In this document: piece by piece, positions 35,563-46,301 of the stretch
Numbering within the stretch: the first letter of the stretch is position 1
Layout of the letters: every line of letters starts with the position of its first letter
Source of the DNA: Trichobilharzia regenti
Taxonomy: Eukaryota; Platyhelminthes; Trematoda; Strigeidida; Schistosomatidae
NCBI GenBank assembly: GCA_944472135.2
Contig: OX235262.1
Span: 58,004,440 to 58,068,439, forward strand
Length of the DNA stretch: 64,000 bases
Reading direction: 5' to 3'
Notes under the pieces: model-generated
What the model saw: the letters and a program-made list of their open reading frames with translations, nothing else
Databases searched by the model: none
What the model was told of the DNA's origin: nothing
Program-made: the position numbers and the translations under genes

Positions 35563-35642
35563 TTGATATGATTATGAGCAATAAATTGTGCTCGAAACGT
35601 CATCAGTAAACATTACTGTATAACACTGTGAGACGTTATCAA
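35563..35642 (+). ncRNA. Hammerhead-like three-stem fold in the Penelope-like 3' end
   Basis: Stem I pairs TTGAT (35,563-35,567) with ATCAA (35,638-35,642). Stem II pairs GAGCA (35,576-35,580) with TGCTC (35,589-35,593). Then comes GAAA (35,594-35,597). Stem III pairs ACGTC (35,597-35,601) with GACGT (35,632-35,636). The order and the GAAA segment match a hammerhead ribozyme, and such ribozymes are known in Penelope-like elements. The CTGATGA box is replaced by a TGATTATGA-like stretch, so self-cleavage is doubtful. Confidence 0.45.
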
Positions 35643-35665
35643 AACAAAATTTACGCATAATGGAG

Positions 35666-35677
35666 CAACGGAACAAG
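35666..35677. repeat. 12-bp target duplication, right copy
   Basis: Exact repeat of 33,888-33,899. Confidence 0.92.
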
Positions 35678-35982
35678 AGCCAATTTCTCAACAAATATGT
35701 AGGAGGAAATGGAGATGGATCGTGTACACGTTGAGGTTATCGTCGAATGACCTGGCTCGCTGTGCAGGTCATCGATCGAGTGGAAAACTAATAGGAAGCG
35801 GCGCGTCAGTCGTCAGTGCGAGGGTGGCAGGGAGGAAATCGTAATAGGAGGAGATGAGAGAGAGTTAAGCGAATCGTTGACCCAGCTGGAGAGGATCGGA
35901 GAAAATACAGCAAAGTGGAGCTGTGTTCCTGAAGCCCTATATCTTATTCTAAATCCAACGGAACAATAATAATAAGAGTAAA

Positions 35983-37019
35983 TAAATCGACTGGACATTT
36001 AAATCATTCCATAACACTTACAATGCCCACATTCTTGCTATATGTATAATTTTTGTACCATTTTGTATCTGCTTTTTTGTTTATAGCCTTTTGCGTAAGT
36101 TAAAGAAGAATCTCATTTGACTAGTGGTATTTACTGGGAAGTCTAAATTCATGCATCACAAATATACTCCTAATTTCATCATTCGAACATTTCATTAGAG
36201 GTAAGACAGAAAAAAGTTTTATCTGTCGTAGACATACAGCCTACATCATTTTACAAAATCGAGTGGATGATACGTGTTCAAAAAGCATCCACTGTGTATC
36301 AGGTCAACAACACTCAACTAATTAATCTTAAACACTACCATCGAAGTCAACACTCAACAGTCTTTTTCCAAGATAAAGACTTAGACATCAATCATCAGAT
36401 CTTGATTGACAACTTCATGCCTAATAATGTGTTAAACAGTGTGTAACTGCACTATCAAACAAAAACACAAAAGAAACACTGCTGACAGTCATTTATTTCT
36501 AATGAATGACCAATTCTGACTGTTTGTATTATAACGAATTAATCATGTACCAGTGATCTGATTGATTCGAAACAGTCACATAATCATTTCTAGAAGTCGA
36601 ATGACCTAATTAAATTGAGGTAACCACGTGATAATAAATTGTGATTGTGTAACAGGTAAAAGTTTTATAAATACTTCAGTTATATTTAGCTAATCAGTTC
36701 ATCTGTCATTAGAGAAATAGGTAGGTCTAACTATTGCTATTACTATTACTGATTCTTATTACTATTATTACCGTCATCATTAAACATCTTTATACTTCAT
36801 ACATTTATTACGCTTTATGAATTTGAACGAAGCAAGAACCATCATTTATTCCCTCGGCTTATGATCACTTGGTTACAACTCAAAGACATCATTAATTACA
36901 CGCATGAAAACAATCTTGACATCCTTGAAGAGTTCATCTTCAAACAAAAATTAGTCAGTCAATATATGTATACAATGCTAGTAAGAATAGTAAACACTTT
37001 ATCCCGAACATTAACAGTT
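35983..37019. other. Non-coding stretch of unit B
   Basis: Equivalent of 6,251-7,287. Nothing recognisable. Confidence 0.5.
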
Positions 37020-37421
37020 TTACCCAATCGAAATTTTCAACATTTTGTAATGAGATGAAATCGATAATGGAAACGTCCAGTAAGCAGTGCAAGGAAAGAC
37101 TGACATCCCCTTCCTTCTCAACGCATAAATCAGGTTCAGTGCGCTTGATGGAGTTTGCTTCGGAAAACTTGGGGAGAATCGAATTCCCTCACCTACTGAT
37201 AGTTTCGAATCATCTGCGACGTTCACCTCATGACCCGTGTCAAGGAGATGCCTGGCAAAGGCACTGTGAAAGCATCTGTCTTCGTTAGACATAGGCTTTT
37301 TGGTACATGTTCGGAAAATCGTACCTACGCCCTTCTTTCTGCTCACCGAATCTAACTGCTTCTGTAGATACATGTAATTTGTATATATAGTTGGGGTTGA
37401 CATGCAAAGGATATGAGTCAA
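37020..37421 (-). pseudogene. Possible GIY-YIG fragment, unit B
   Basis: Copy of the frame at 7,288-7,689 with a few residue changes (for example SAFARHLLDTGHEVNVADD). Still open over 133 codons. Same uncertain assignment as the unit A copy. Confidence 0.35.
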
Positions 37422-37612
37422 TTTTTTACTGCAACAAAGAGCAAGTTGTTCGATAGACGGAAGTTAGATTAGCTGGTGGATAGGCTCTGGCTTGTCACGT
37501 TCTCATGTCAATTGCAGTTAGCCTCAGCTGTCCTTTGATGTTAAAGTACGCTGAAAATTCCATACCTGTACCACAAATACTGTTTGGAATAAAGCTGTTA
37601 TTATTATTATAT

Positions 37613-37619
37613 ATAAAAA
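37613..37619 (+). promoter_or_regulatory. TATA box of repeat-protein gene, unit B
   Basis: TATAAAA, same position relative to the ATG (37,750) as in unit A, again at the end of the SINE-like ATT run. Confidence 0.5.
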
Positions 37620-37749
37620 GTGAGGACTACAGATAGACCAGATATTATCATCGTATTTTCATTCTGTTCATCGCATCAAACGTGTTTTCCTTCCTTCTTC
37701 ATAGAATTGTTCTCATCTGGTTGATTACTGCGAAAAGTGTGTGAAAATT

Positions 37750-40055
37750 ATGCGAAGTATCCTCTTGTTTCTACTTATCAGTGGTGACATTTACAATGTT
37801 CACATAAACAGTAAGTCGGCTTGAACTGAGTTATTGTTACACGTACATATGAACTGACGTCTTACTTTGCTGTATTAATACACATAAAACACGATAAATC
37901 AGGCGAACTACGTAGATAGAAGTCTAGGTAGCCCAACATTACAACAAACAGCCAGGAATATTCTCGCTTATTGTCTCGCTGACAAATACGTCCGGATCTG
38001 ATTGTTCCAAACTTAACAGCTACTCTTCGGATATCAGACAATGGCCTAAGCTAAATGGTTTTTGCTTCAATACCTCTAAATTTCAGTCAATTAACTTGAC
38101 ATTAAGGCGTAGATGCTTCACAAGCTGTTTCCAGCTAAAAGGGTACTGAAACGGAAACTAGGTCAAGCATAAAATACATTGAAGTAGTTTTATTCTCTGA
38201 CCTCTCTTCGTTCGTCATCCTGTATCTCGTCGATTTCCAAGAACACGGCCCGTCTAACCTTCCACATCAAGAAATCAAGACAACGAGAAGTCACTCAGCC
38301 TCTACTTTCACAGCTTGTCAACTCATGCATCCTACCTACTGTACTTCACTGCTCCGCCTTAGTCTTTCCTGAGCTACTCATAAAGGACTATGCCATAATG
38401 CGAAAGGCTTTAACGGTTGTCAGTAAGACTAGAGGTCACTGGAAAAGAATATCCGCACATAAAACCGATCACAGACGTCCAGTGATACCTCATTCGGCTT
38501 GATCGAATTCTATGTGACACAGATAGTGTTAAGCGTTAAACCTACAACTTACTATGTTATTAGCGAGAAAATCGGCTCTTCCACCCCTCCTATTAGTAAT
38601 CTAATCGTGACACTATTTGAATTAACTAATAATTTTAGCTAATAAGATTAATATCACTGTTTTACACATTCTTTGAAATTTCGATTTTATTATCATTGTA
38701 ATTACCACAATAGACTGCGATTATGAATCATGTAATATTATATTTCGTCTTTGCTTTTCCGCTTGCTTATCGAGTAAAAAAGATGCAACACTGTAGTGAA
38801 TGATGAGAATTCCCCACGCTATCATGACTACTGTTTTGGAATAAAGCAAATCATTATTATTATTATTATTATTATTAGTAGTAGTAGTATTACATTTCAT
38901 TGTTGAAATGCACAAGTGAGAAAATTAGAATCGGTTTTGTAAGTAAAAGCTTGAAGTCACATGAAAATAGTCCTCGTAGCCTCTCACTTGGCGTTCACTT
39001 CGGAAAGCTCTCAGAAGTATGTTGGAAATCGCAGATATCTTCTGGTGGATTTTGTAGGACTATTTAGCACAGATTAGTTTTACGTCGAACGGTTGTTCAT
39101 AAAAGTGATACTGATTTTGTGTTCAGGGTTAATACTCTTAATCCGACGGATATGTTACTCTTTAACGAAACTTCATTATCTCTTGAACTTCGGAAAAGAG
39201 AAACACTGAGCATCTCAGAAGCTGGTAACATGATTTTGTGCATTCTTTTCGTAAGAATAATTGTGCAGTTATTCTCGAGAAATTATCTGAGAATAAAATA
39301 GTCTGAGTGACAAAAGTTGTGTTCTAATTTTGTGCGGATTTTTATCAAAATAAATTACTAAATTCCATGTTTTGAATGTAATTGAGTCTGTCTCACTATT
39401 TTTACTCTTTCCACTAGGTATTCCGTTGAACAAAAATGGACTCCCACAGGTTCCACTTTTGCCTCGAACACTTCCTCCATCCGGACAATCTCCAGATTTC
39501 GCACCACCCCCGTCATTTGGACAACCTCCACAATTTGGACCACCGCCATCATTCGGACAACCTCCACAATTTGGATCACCTCCGTCATTCGGACAACCTC
39601 CACAATTTGGATCACCTCCATCATTCGCACAACCTCCACAATTTGGACCACCTCCATCATTCGGGCAACCTCCACAATTTGGACCACCTCCATCATTCGG
39701 ACAACCTCCACAATTTGGACCACCTCCATCATTCGCACAACCTCCACAATTTGGACCACCTCCATCATTCGGACAACCTCCACAATTCGGTACACCACGA
39801 TCATTCGGACAAACCCCACAATTCGGACCACCTCCATCATTCGCACAACCTCCACAATATGGACCACCGCCATCAGATGGGCGAACTCCTCAGTTAGCAC
39901 CAGTCCTTCTTTCAGGATCTCCTCATGGATCTGCATTGATTAACCAACTACCTTCTGGTGGACAGTTCCCTCCACTCGGACCACCAATGTCCAACAATGA
40001 CGGATCAAAACCCTCACCTCCAGCTGAGTCTGAACACCCATCAGCGGAGAAATAA
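37750..40055 (+). CDS. Secreted proline-rich repeat protein, copy B (spliced)
   Basis: Exons by comparison with unit A are 37,750-37,810, 38,917-38,938 (22 nt), 39,127-39,224 and 39,418-40,055, giving 272 residues, or 232 if the two middle exons are skipped. The signal peptide differs by one residue (LLISGD). The last exon has ten repeat units, but more varied than in A: several read SFAQPP, one TPRSFGQTP, one QYGP. The tail differs too (RTPQLAPVLLSGSPHGSALI against TPKSVYSHVSAPI). Splice sites, TATA box and poly(A) signal are all conserved, so the copy may be expressed. The product is inferred to be a secreted low-complexity protein of unknown role. Confidence 0.58.
39119..39301 (+). other. 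Open frame over candidate exon 3 and intron, unit B
   Basis: Copy of 9,375-9,557, with residue changes mainly in the hydrophobic part (FVRIIVQLF). See the unit A entry for the splicing alternatives. Confidence 0.3.
39516..39875 (+). repeat. Ten 36-bp coding repeats, unit B
   Basis: Same unit as in A. Unit order and substitutions differ, with four units having a G-to-A or QP-to-QT change, so this array has not been homogenised with A or C. Confidence 0.95.
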
Positions 40056-40170
40056 ACAAGAATCTCATTCCAAGTGAAAACATTGGTATTTCTATGATTT
40101 CGCTAACACTCGATACGTTTCGCCTATAAAAACATCCAGATTTTTCTGTCTACAAATGAAAAAGTAGAGG

Positions 40171-40176
40171 AATAAA
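40171..40176 (+). terminator. Poly(A) signal of repeat-protein gene, unit B
   Basis: AATAAA 116 bases after the stop codon, as in unit A. Confidence 0.55.
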
Positions 40177-40479
40177 ACGTCTTCATTCACATTTATCAGA
40201 GATATCAGTACTCTTTCATAATTTTGTCTACCACATTTTATTTTCATATGACATCTTCACGATTTGTATAAATGTGAATCACTCTCATTCTCTTTCGGTT
40301 TCACATCACACCCTTCTCATTTCGACAGTAAATTGTAATCATCTTTGTTGAATTACTTGTTCTGTTCTGTTTTGTTTTAAACAATGTACCAATTTCGCTT
40401 TTCAGTTTCATCATTAATAAATGTATATATTATACTTATTTCGAATTTAGAAGGCAGCTATCGATTATTGTTATTATTT

Positions 40480-40625
40480 AATACATTTCATTGTTGCATA
40501 GGGTTTCCAGTGGAATTAAGGGCTTCAACAGCCCATGTGCACCTCACCAAGTTCAGCTGAGTGGTGTTTGCCTGACCTAATGAATCCCATACGCCCCCAT
40601 TTCCTCCTGACGCGGTGTTCTCCAT
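40480..40625 (-). mobile_element. RTE 3'-end remnant, unit B
   Basis: Copy of 10,719-10,860. Confidence 0.5.
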
Positions 40626-41684
40626 TTTATTCTTAGAAAACACTGAATTCGTCATCTCCCATTCGCAATGCATTTTGGCTTCTTCTTGGTGTCAATCAAA
40701 TGTCTCCTCCAGTCATATCCGGTACATCCTGATTTCATTCTGCATTTCATTCTTTGTTGTTAATTCCTTCTCAAAATTCGATCTTCTATATCGAACCAGG
40801 GAATGCATTTGATGAAAAACGTTTGCCATAGACTCTTCGAATCAGTTTCATTGACTAACTAAGCCTCTGAATCATGCAAAGATATAGACTGACTTGACAA
40901 AAATGCTGCAAACTAGGAAGATGTTCCTTTGTTCGAGCCCATTTGTGATGAAAATCTCAAGCCTATTCCTTGTTCTGCATGCAGCACGTTTCAACACTGA
41001 TTTCAGATAATTGAAGGTCTGTCATACTCTTTCAATCTTGCATTTCAAATTCTCATCCATGCTACTTGTAGTTGACACGAAGCTGTCAGTTATCTGAATA
41101 AATATCATGATGGTAAACGATTGAGGAACTGTGACAGTGTCCCATTTCCTGTTGGAATCATTTATGCTCAGACTGGACACTAACAGAAGACATTTATGGC
41201 GTTTAAAAGTGTATTTCGTGTAAAATAATCTGCTAATGTTTGGATGCAAATATCTCAGAAATACAAGCGAAATTTTCAAAACATGGCGTAATTAGAACAA
41301 CAAATATCACAGTTATAATTTAACCAGAGAACTGATGGTGTCTATACCAGTATAAAATATCAGTAATAACACCTAATAAAACAGTCACAAGTTCAGAGGT
41401 TAACAAAATGCTTTGGACGACGATTAAACAAACATTTCTACATAAGAGATTCGGTAAATAGTGTACAAACATGGGATACTTCTAGTAGAGTATACTCCAC
41501 AAGAAAGCAATCAGATATACACCACCCACATTCTGAACACTGTGAGATGACAGTCATTAACCTAATTATGTTAAATACTGATCCGTCACAAACATGGTGT
41601 TCCACTATGTGAAGATGCTTTACATGTGTCTTATCATGAAATAGAAAAATCACGAGGACACACATTTACCATTTGTGTACTTAC
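40626..41684. other. Stretch without a supported gene, unit B
   Basis: Equivalent of 10,861-11,923, with the same two unassigned minus-strand frames. Confidence 0.35.
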
Positions 41685-41877
41685 AAACGGTCGTGTGATG
41701 AATTTCTCTGAACATATCGATTGAACTCAATACGTGCTACAGATAAATAAGCCGTAATAATAATACTCGTAATCATAACTAAATTTACCAATGTAAGATT
41801 AAAAGAGATTTCCCACTCAAATATTATTTGTCTCAGCGAGAAATGTATACTAGACCTGAACCTCTCGTAAACCACAT
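41685..41877 (-). CDS. Candidate internal exon with membrane segment, unit B
   Basis: Same acceptor, GTAAGT donor, 193-nt length and open frame as the exon at 11,924-12,116. One residue differs near the end (YVQRN against YFQRN). Partner exons unknown. Confidence 0.35.
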
Positions 41878-42281
41878 CTAGTTGAAAACAATTATCACCT
41901 TTTATTCGCCGTCGTAATTATGTGAAATCAAACAAGAATTATGTATTTGAATGCGATTGTACAGCTTTTGAAAATGAAAGATATCTCTGCTGAATTTCGT
42001 GTTCTCTGCTTTCTAAGGATCATGAGTAGATTATTTGTGGCGGCCTTTCCTAAATCACTGAGCTATCAAGTATCTATCTTAAGTATTGAGCGAAGAAACC
42101 TGTTTATGAAGGTCTGTAGTTTGTTTAAGATGCACTCTACGATGCACAAAGTCTCTCATCCGTATAGTAGCACTGACTGACTTCACATTGGAGTTGAAGA
42201 TCCGGATCTTATATTTGGTTCTGCGTAGTGCTGTTGACCTTGACACAGACTCCAGAGTAATGAGAGCTTGTCTTGCTTTCT

Positions 42282-42357
42282 GTGCGTCGGTGGCACAGTG
42301 GTTAGGACTCTCGCCGACCATGCACATGGTCCGGGGTTCGAGCCCACGCCGACGCAC
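42282..42357 (+). tRNA. tRNA-like head of the SINE (not a functional tRNA)
   Basis: It has tRNA length and both polymerase III boxes, but the T stem has a mismatch, the closing stem is 9 rather than 7 pairs, and the anticodon arm is not regular. It is a SINE promoter and should not be counted as a tRNA gene. Confidence 0.5.
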
Positions 42358-42475
42358 ACCTGATATCTATGGTCGGCCTGCGAATTTTGGGCTACCGATA
42401 TCCACGCTGAAAATTCCACACTTGTACCAAAAATACGGTGTGGAATCAAGATGTAATCAAAAATAAAAAAAAATA
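42282..42475 (+). mobile_element. tRNA-derived SINE in E2-B
   Basis: The first 76 bases look like a tRNA. GTGCGTCGG (42,282-42,290) pairs perfectly with CCGACGCAC (42,349-42,357), with an A box TGGCACAGTGG (42,291-42,301) and a B box GGTTCGAGCCC (42,335-42,345), so it has an internal polymerase III promoter. A roughly 100-base body follows (CTGAAAATTCCACACTTGTA region) and an A-rich tail (AAAAATAAAAAAAAATAAA). The site is uninterrupted in E2-A (13,655-13,675), so insertion followed the duplication. Target duplication is unclear. Confidence 0.85.
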
Positions 42476-44920
42476 AAATTCTTGCTCTGATATCCTCGTC
42501 AGTTCCATCCGCCTGTAGTTAAAACGATGCTTCCCAGTTAGGTAAAGGAGGTTGTTCCTTTCAGGTTCCTGCCGTTTATGCTGATTGTTGACTGTTGTTA
42601 TTGCTGATGGTGTTGGCCAGGAATCTCCATCCCCTCTGTTTTATCTATGTTCACTTGATGGCCTAACTTATCTGGATGCTTCTTCTACCAACTTGTTGCT
42701 TTTCACTTGCATATCTTCCAGTTTGTGGGAAATCAGACATATGTCATCGGCGAAGTCCAGACCCTTCAAGTTTTTGTGTGAGTCCATTTTATGCCTGTTT
42801 CCTCACTGCCTCTAACCCGTTGTCTGTCTCATTATCCAATCTACTGCAATCAGGAAAATCATTGGCGATAGTAGACAGCCTTGTCCCACTCCCGTCCTCA
42901 CTTTGAAGGCTTCCGTGAATTCCCCGTTGTGGATTACTTGGTATGCAGCATTGTCGTATAACTGTTGGATGAGAGTAGTCGCCAAATCACCTCTCGATCG
43001 ACGCTGTCAGCTGAAGGCCTTTTCAAAGTCGACGAAGTTGAGTGAGGTGGAGAGGTGACTGCCATTCCAAGCTTTGTTCATTGATGATCCGTAGTGTGGC
43101 GATTTGATCAATGCATGACTTGTTTCTCCTGAACCCAGTCTGTTCCGGTCGACGTTTTTCACCCAGGTTGGCGTGTTTGACTCTCTACAGGATGATTCGG
43201 CTTAGTATTTAGCTTGGGATGAACCGAAGCATAACATCGCGTGAGCTTTTACATTGAATTAAGTCTCCTTTGTTTGGCAGTTTGAATAAGTATCCTTTAT
43301 TCCAGTCCTCGGGTTCTTTGCCCTCTTTCCACACCTTCTCCAGCAATGGCATCATCAAGTCCGCTGTTGTCCCTGGGTCCATTTTCAATGCTTCTACTGG
43401 GGTTCGTTCTGGTCCTGCTGCTTTGCCGGCTTTTAGCAACTGGATTTCATACAGGACTTCTGATTTCGTCGTGGGCTCTATGATTACTAGTAGTTTTGAT
43501 TCCGTTGTTGGTATTGTCAGGCATATTGCAGGTGGCGATCGATTTGCAAGTCTTTTGAAATGTTCAGAACAGTGTCTGCCTTGCACTACCTCTGTGATGG
43601 TTGTCTTTCCATTGTCATCCTTCACTGGCTTAATTTGTGTTGAACGTTTCCCTGATAGGAACCTAATTGTTTGGTAGAGTGTTGTGAGGTCTCCTTTGTC
43701 TACAGCTTGTCCTGCTTCACTTGCAATAGCTTCATAATATTTTCTTTTGTCTTCCCTGGCACTTCTCTTCTTTATTTTGTTCAGCGTATTGTAGCTTGCA
43801 TGCAACTCCTCTTTTCGTTGCTCGCCGATGCACCACATAATCTACTGTTCGAACATCACTCTCTCTTCTATAACATTCCAAGTGTCCGCAGTGAGCCACT
43901 GTTTGTCCCATCTCTTCTTTCTGCCCAGAAAGTCCTTACAGGTTTCACTCCACACCACTTTCAGGTTGTTCCAGTGCTTCCCAACGTCGACCTCTACGCT
44001 AGTGTTGATTTGTGTCTCCACCTTTTCCCGTATACTTTCAGTGAAGATGTCCTTTGTATCCTGATCCTTCAATTTGTGAGTATTCGAATTGACGTGTGGT
44101 CTATCTGCAATTCCTGTTTCCTTGAAAGTTTTGAATATGATTTGGAGTGTACCTTGAACGAGATAGGGGTCTGAGCCGACGTCTGCTCCTCTTCTTACCA
44201 CAACTTTTGTGTGCAGTAGGCTGCGCCAGGACTTCTTTGATCACTACTGAGATGAAGTCAATTTGGTTTTCGGTTTTCCCGTCTGGTGACAACCATGTAG
44301 CCTTGTAGATATCCTTGTGTTTTTAAATACTGACACCAATCACTAGTTCGTTGAAGGCGCAGAAGTCGACGAAGAGTTCTCCATTTTCATTCATTTCTCC
44401 GAGAGCTTCTGTACCCATGATGAGTTCCCTTCCTGTGTTTTCTAGTCACAGTTTGGCGTTCATGTCTCCTATTAGTATTTTAATGTCGCCAGCTGGAGTA
44501 TTGTCCATTGTTGCGTGTAGTTGTCTGTAGAATTCTTCTTTCTTTTCGAGGTCTGCATTGTTTGTGAATGCATAACATTGTATAACTGACACTTTCCTTC
44601 CTTTGGAGTTGAATCTGGCGGTCATTATCCTGGAAGAGATCGCTTGCCATTGTATCAGGGCTTTCGTTGCCGTTGGTGACATCATGATAGCCACGCCTTC
44701 GATGTACGCGTGGTTATCTTCCTGGTGACCGGAGTAGATCACTGACTGAACCGTTGACAATTTGGTGAGTCCATTCCCGTTTCGTCTGCTTTCACATATC
44801 CCCAGTACTTGGATTCCGCATCTTTTCATCTCGTTTGCAATCTGCGCAGCTCTGCCATCTCGTGTATGGTGCGGACGTTTCATATCCCTACACAGACCTT
44901 CTCTTTTGGTGCAAAAAGAT

Positions 44921-45204
44921 TCTGATAGCGTTATTAGAAGACAAAGACTATCTGAAAAATGTGATGTATTAGCGCTATACATTTCGAACAATCTGATCAC
45001 ACATTTACTTGTCAAGTCAATATATATAGAAATGTTAAATTAAACAAAGTGAGAGAAACCTTTCTATATATATTGACTTGACAAGTAAATGTGTGATCAG
45101 ATTGTTCGAAATGTATAGCGCTAATACATCACATTTTTCAGATAGTCTCCGTCTTCTAATAACGCTATCAAAATTTATAAGAGGTACTAATTGTTTTAAA
45201 TTTT
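44921..45204. mobile_element. Foldback insertion in E2, unit B, with inverted loop
   Basis: Same insertion as 16,130-16,413: arms 44,919-45,031 and 45,062-45,174, loop 45,032-45,061. The target duplication has decayed to TGCAAAAAGAT (44,910-44,920) and TGCAAAGAGAT (45,205-45,215). The 30-bp loop is the exact reverse complement of the unit A loop, while the flanks keep their orientation. Confidence 0.8.
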
Positions 45205-46301
45205 TGCAAAGAGATTCATCGTGCTGAAATTTCTGTAACAACTCTGTTTACAGGGGGAGGTTGCTAGCCTCGCGGCTGAGAAAGGAATTGTTACATTAAG
45301 ATAAAGTTTAGAGAGAAGAAACCTTGTGGGTTACTTCCCTTCAAACCGGAAAACAAGGAATAAAGCAATCAAAACAACACTAGCAAAAGGAAAATAGTTC
45401 ACAGCAAAAAAAGCAATAAGCGACAACAACACAACAATATACAATACAGTTAAGCACAATTGACTGAAATCATACCAATACCATCAACTCAATGACTTGG
45501 GCCAAATTGAACATATAAATCCAACAATATACACAATTACAGATATGTGTTAGTGTTAAAAGGTCACAAAATGTCAAACGGTTTGTTAGAGGTATTTCTC
45601 AAAATGGAAACAAATGATGACAATAGTGAGTTGCTCAAATAACACCACTGTTCACGTCCCATGCAATCAAACTATGTTTAACAGTTGAATTTATACACCT
45701 CATTTTATTGCACAACATGTAATAATGATTTTGAACTATTGCACAAATGTCATTAGTCGATATGTAAATATAAGTGTTTCAGTTCAGTTTCCATGAAGTG
45801 AACGTCTACCCAAGGATTCTTTGATTGAACTATGACCAAATTCACCTGTTAGATACCTTTCAATAGACTTTCACTGAGTGCAGCCGACATGTGAATGAAG
45901 ACCGAGCATTTCACTCCAGAATAATCAATCAAAACTTAGTGCTAATTAACTTGGAGAGGATAGTAGGAAATCCATCTGTTTGAGTGAAGATGCGTAATTT
46001 CTTAAGTCCATTTTATCTGGATTTTGTTGTTATGTGCTTCACGTCAATTCTCCAGTGAAGTCAACAAACAGTGGAGTCGATGAATCACAAGATAATTTGA
46101 TTCATGATACTTGCTCACTTCGTTGACATAGAAAGCAAGAGGACGATTTCAGTGAGCGAAATTCTTTCTTTTCCGACAAAGTCATCTTTAGTGTCATGGA
46201 CTGCAGGATACACAACCCAGAAAGGAAATTTCTGGAACTGTTAACAGTTATAGGTAAAGATATAATGAGTGACAGGGTGAAGGCGTGTGACACAGATATG
46301 G

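Larger units (their letters stand above)
33900..35665 (+). mobile_element. Penelope-like element, 5' truncated, with inverted partial copy at its left end
   Basis: The insertion is present only in unit B and flanked by a 12-bp target duplication. The right two thirds are a plus-strand copy encoding the second half of a reverse transcriptase plus a GIY-YIG endonuclease and the 3' end. The left 500 bp (33,940-34,399) are the same 3' end in reverse, ending at a (TA)n run where the two parts join. Partial copies in inverted or tandem order are typical of Penelope-like insertions. The first 40 bases extend beyond what the right copy retains. The reverse transcriptase fingers region is missing, so it cannot move by itself. 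Confidence 0.9.
32121..35982 (+). mobile_element. RTE E1 (unit B), split by a Penelope-like insertion
   Basis: Same truncated element as 4,168-6,250, with the same 5' deletion junction. It is interrupted at 33,888-35,677. A longer frame (32,259-32,786) than in unit A arises from single-base differences (the unit A TGA near 4,480 reads TGG here) but has no intact RTE domain. Confidence 0.85.
42075..45595 (-). mobile_element. RTE E2 (unit B), 3' end deleted, inactive
   Basis: Counterpart of 13,111-17,065. The 3' end is lost by a deletion that joins TATCTATCTT (12,311-12,320 equivalent) to AAGTATTGAGCG (13,464 equivalent) across a short shared ATCTT. The leader beyond the 16,803 equivalent is also lost. 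It carries a SINE and the foldback element. The endonuclease frame ends at KL because of a stop that E2-A lacks. The SDH motif is changed to SDP (44,166-44,174). Reverse transcriptase pieces remain, e.g. 43,209-43,838. Confidence 0.85.

Noticed and set aside
42282..42357. A functional tRNA gene
   Set aside because: Stem irregularities plus an attached body and A-rich tail identify it as the head of a SINE.
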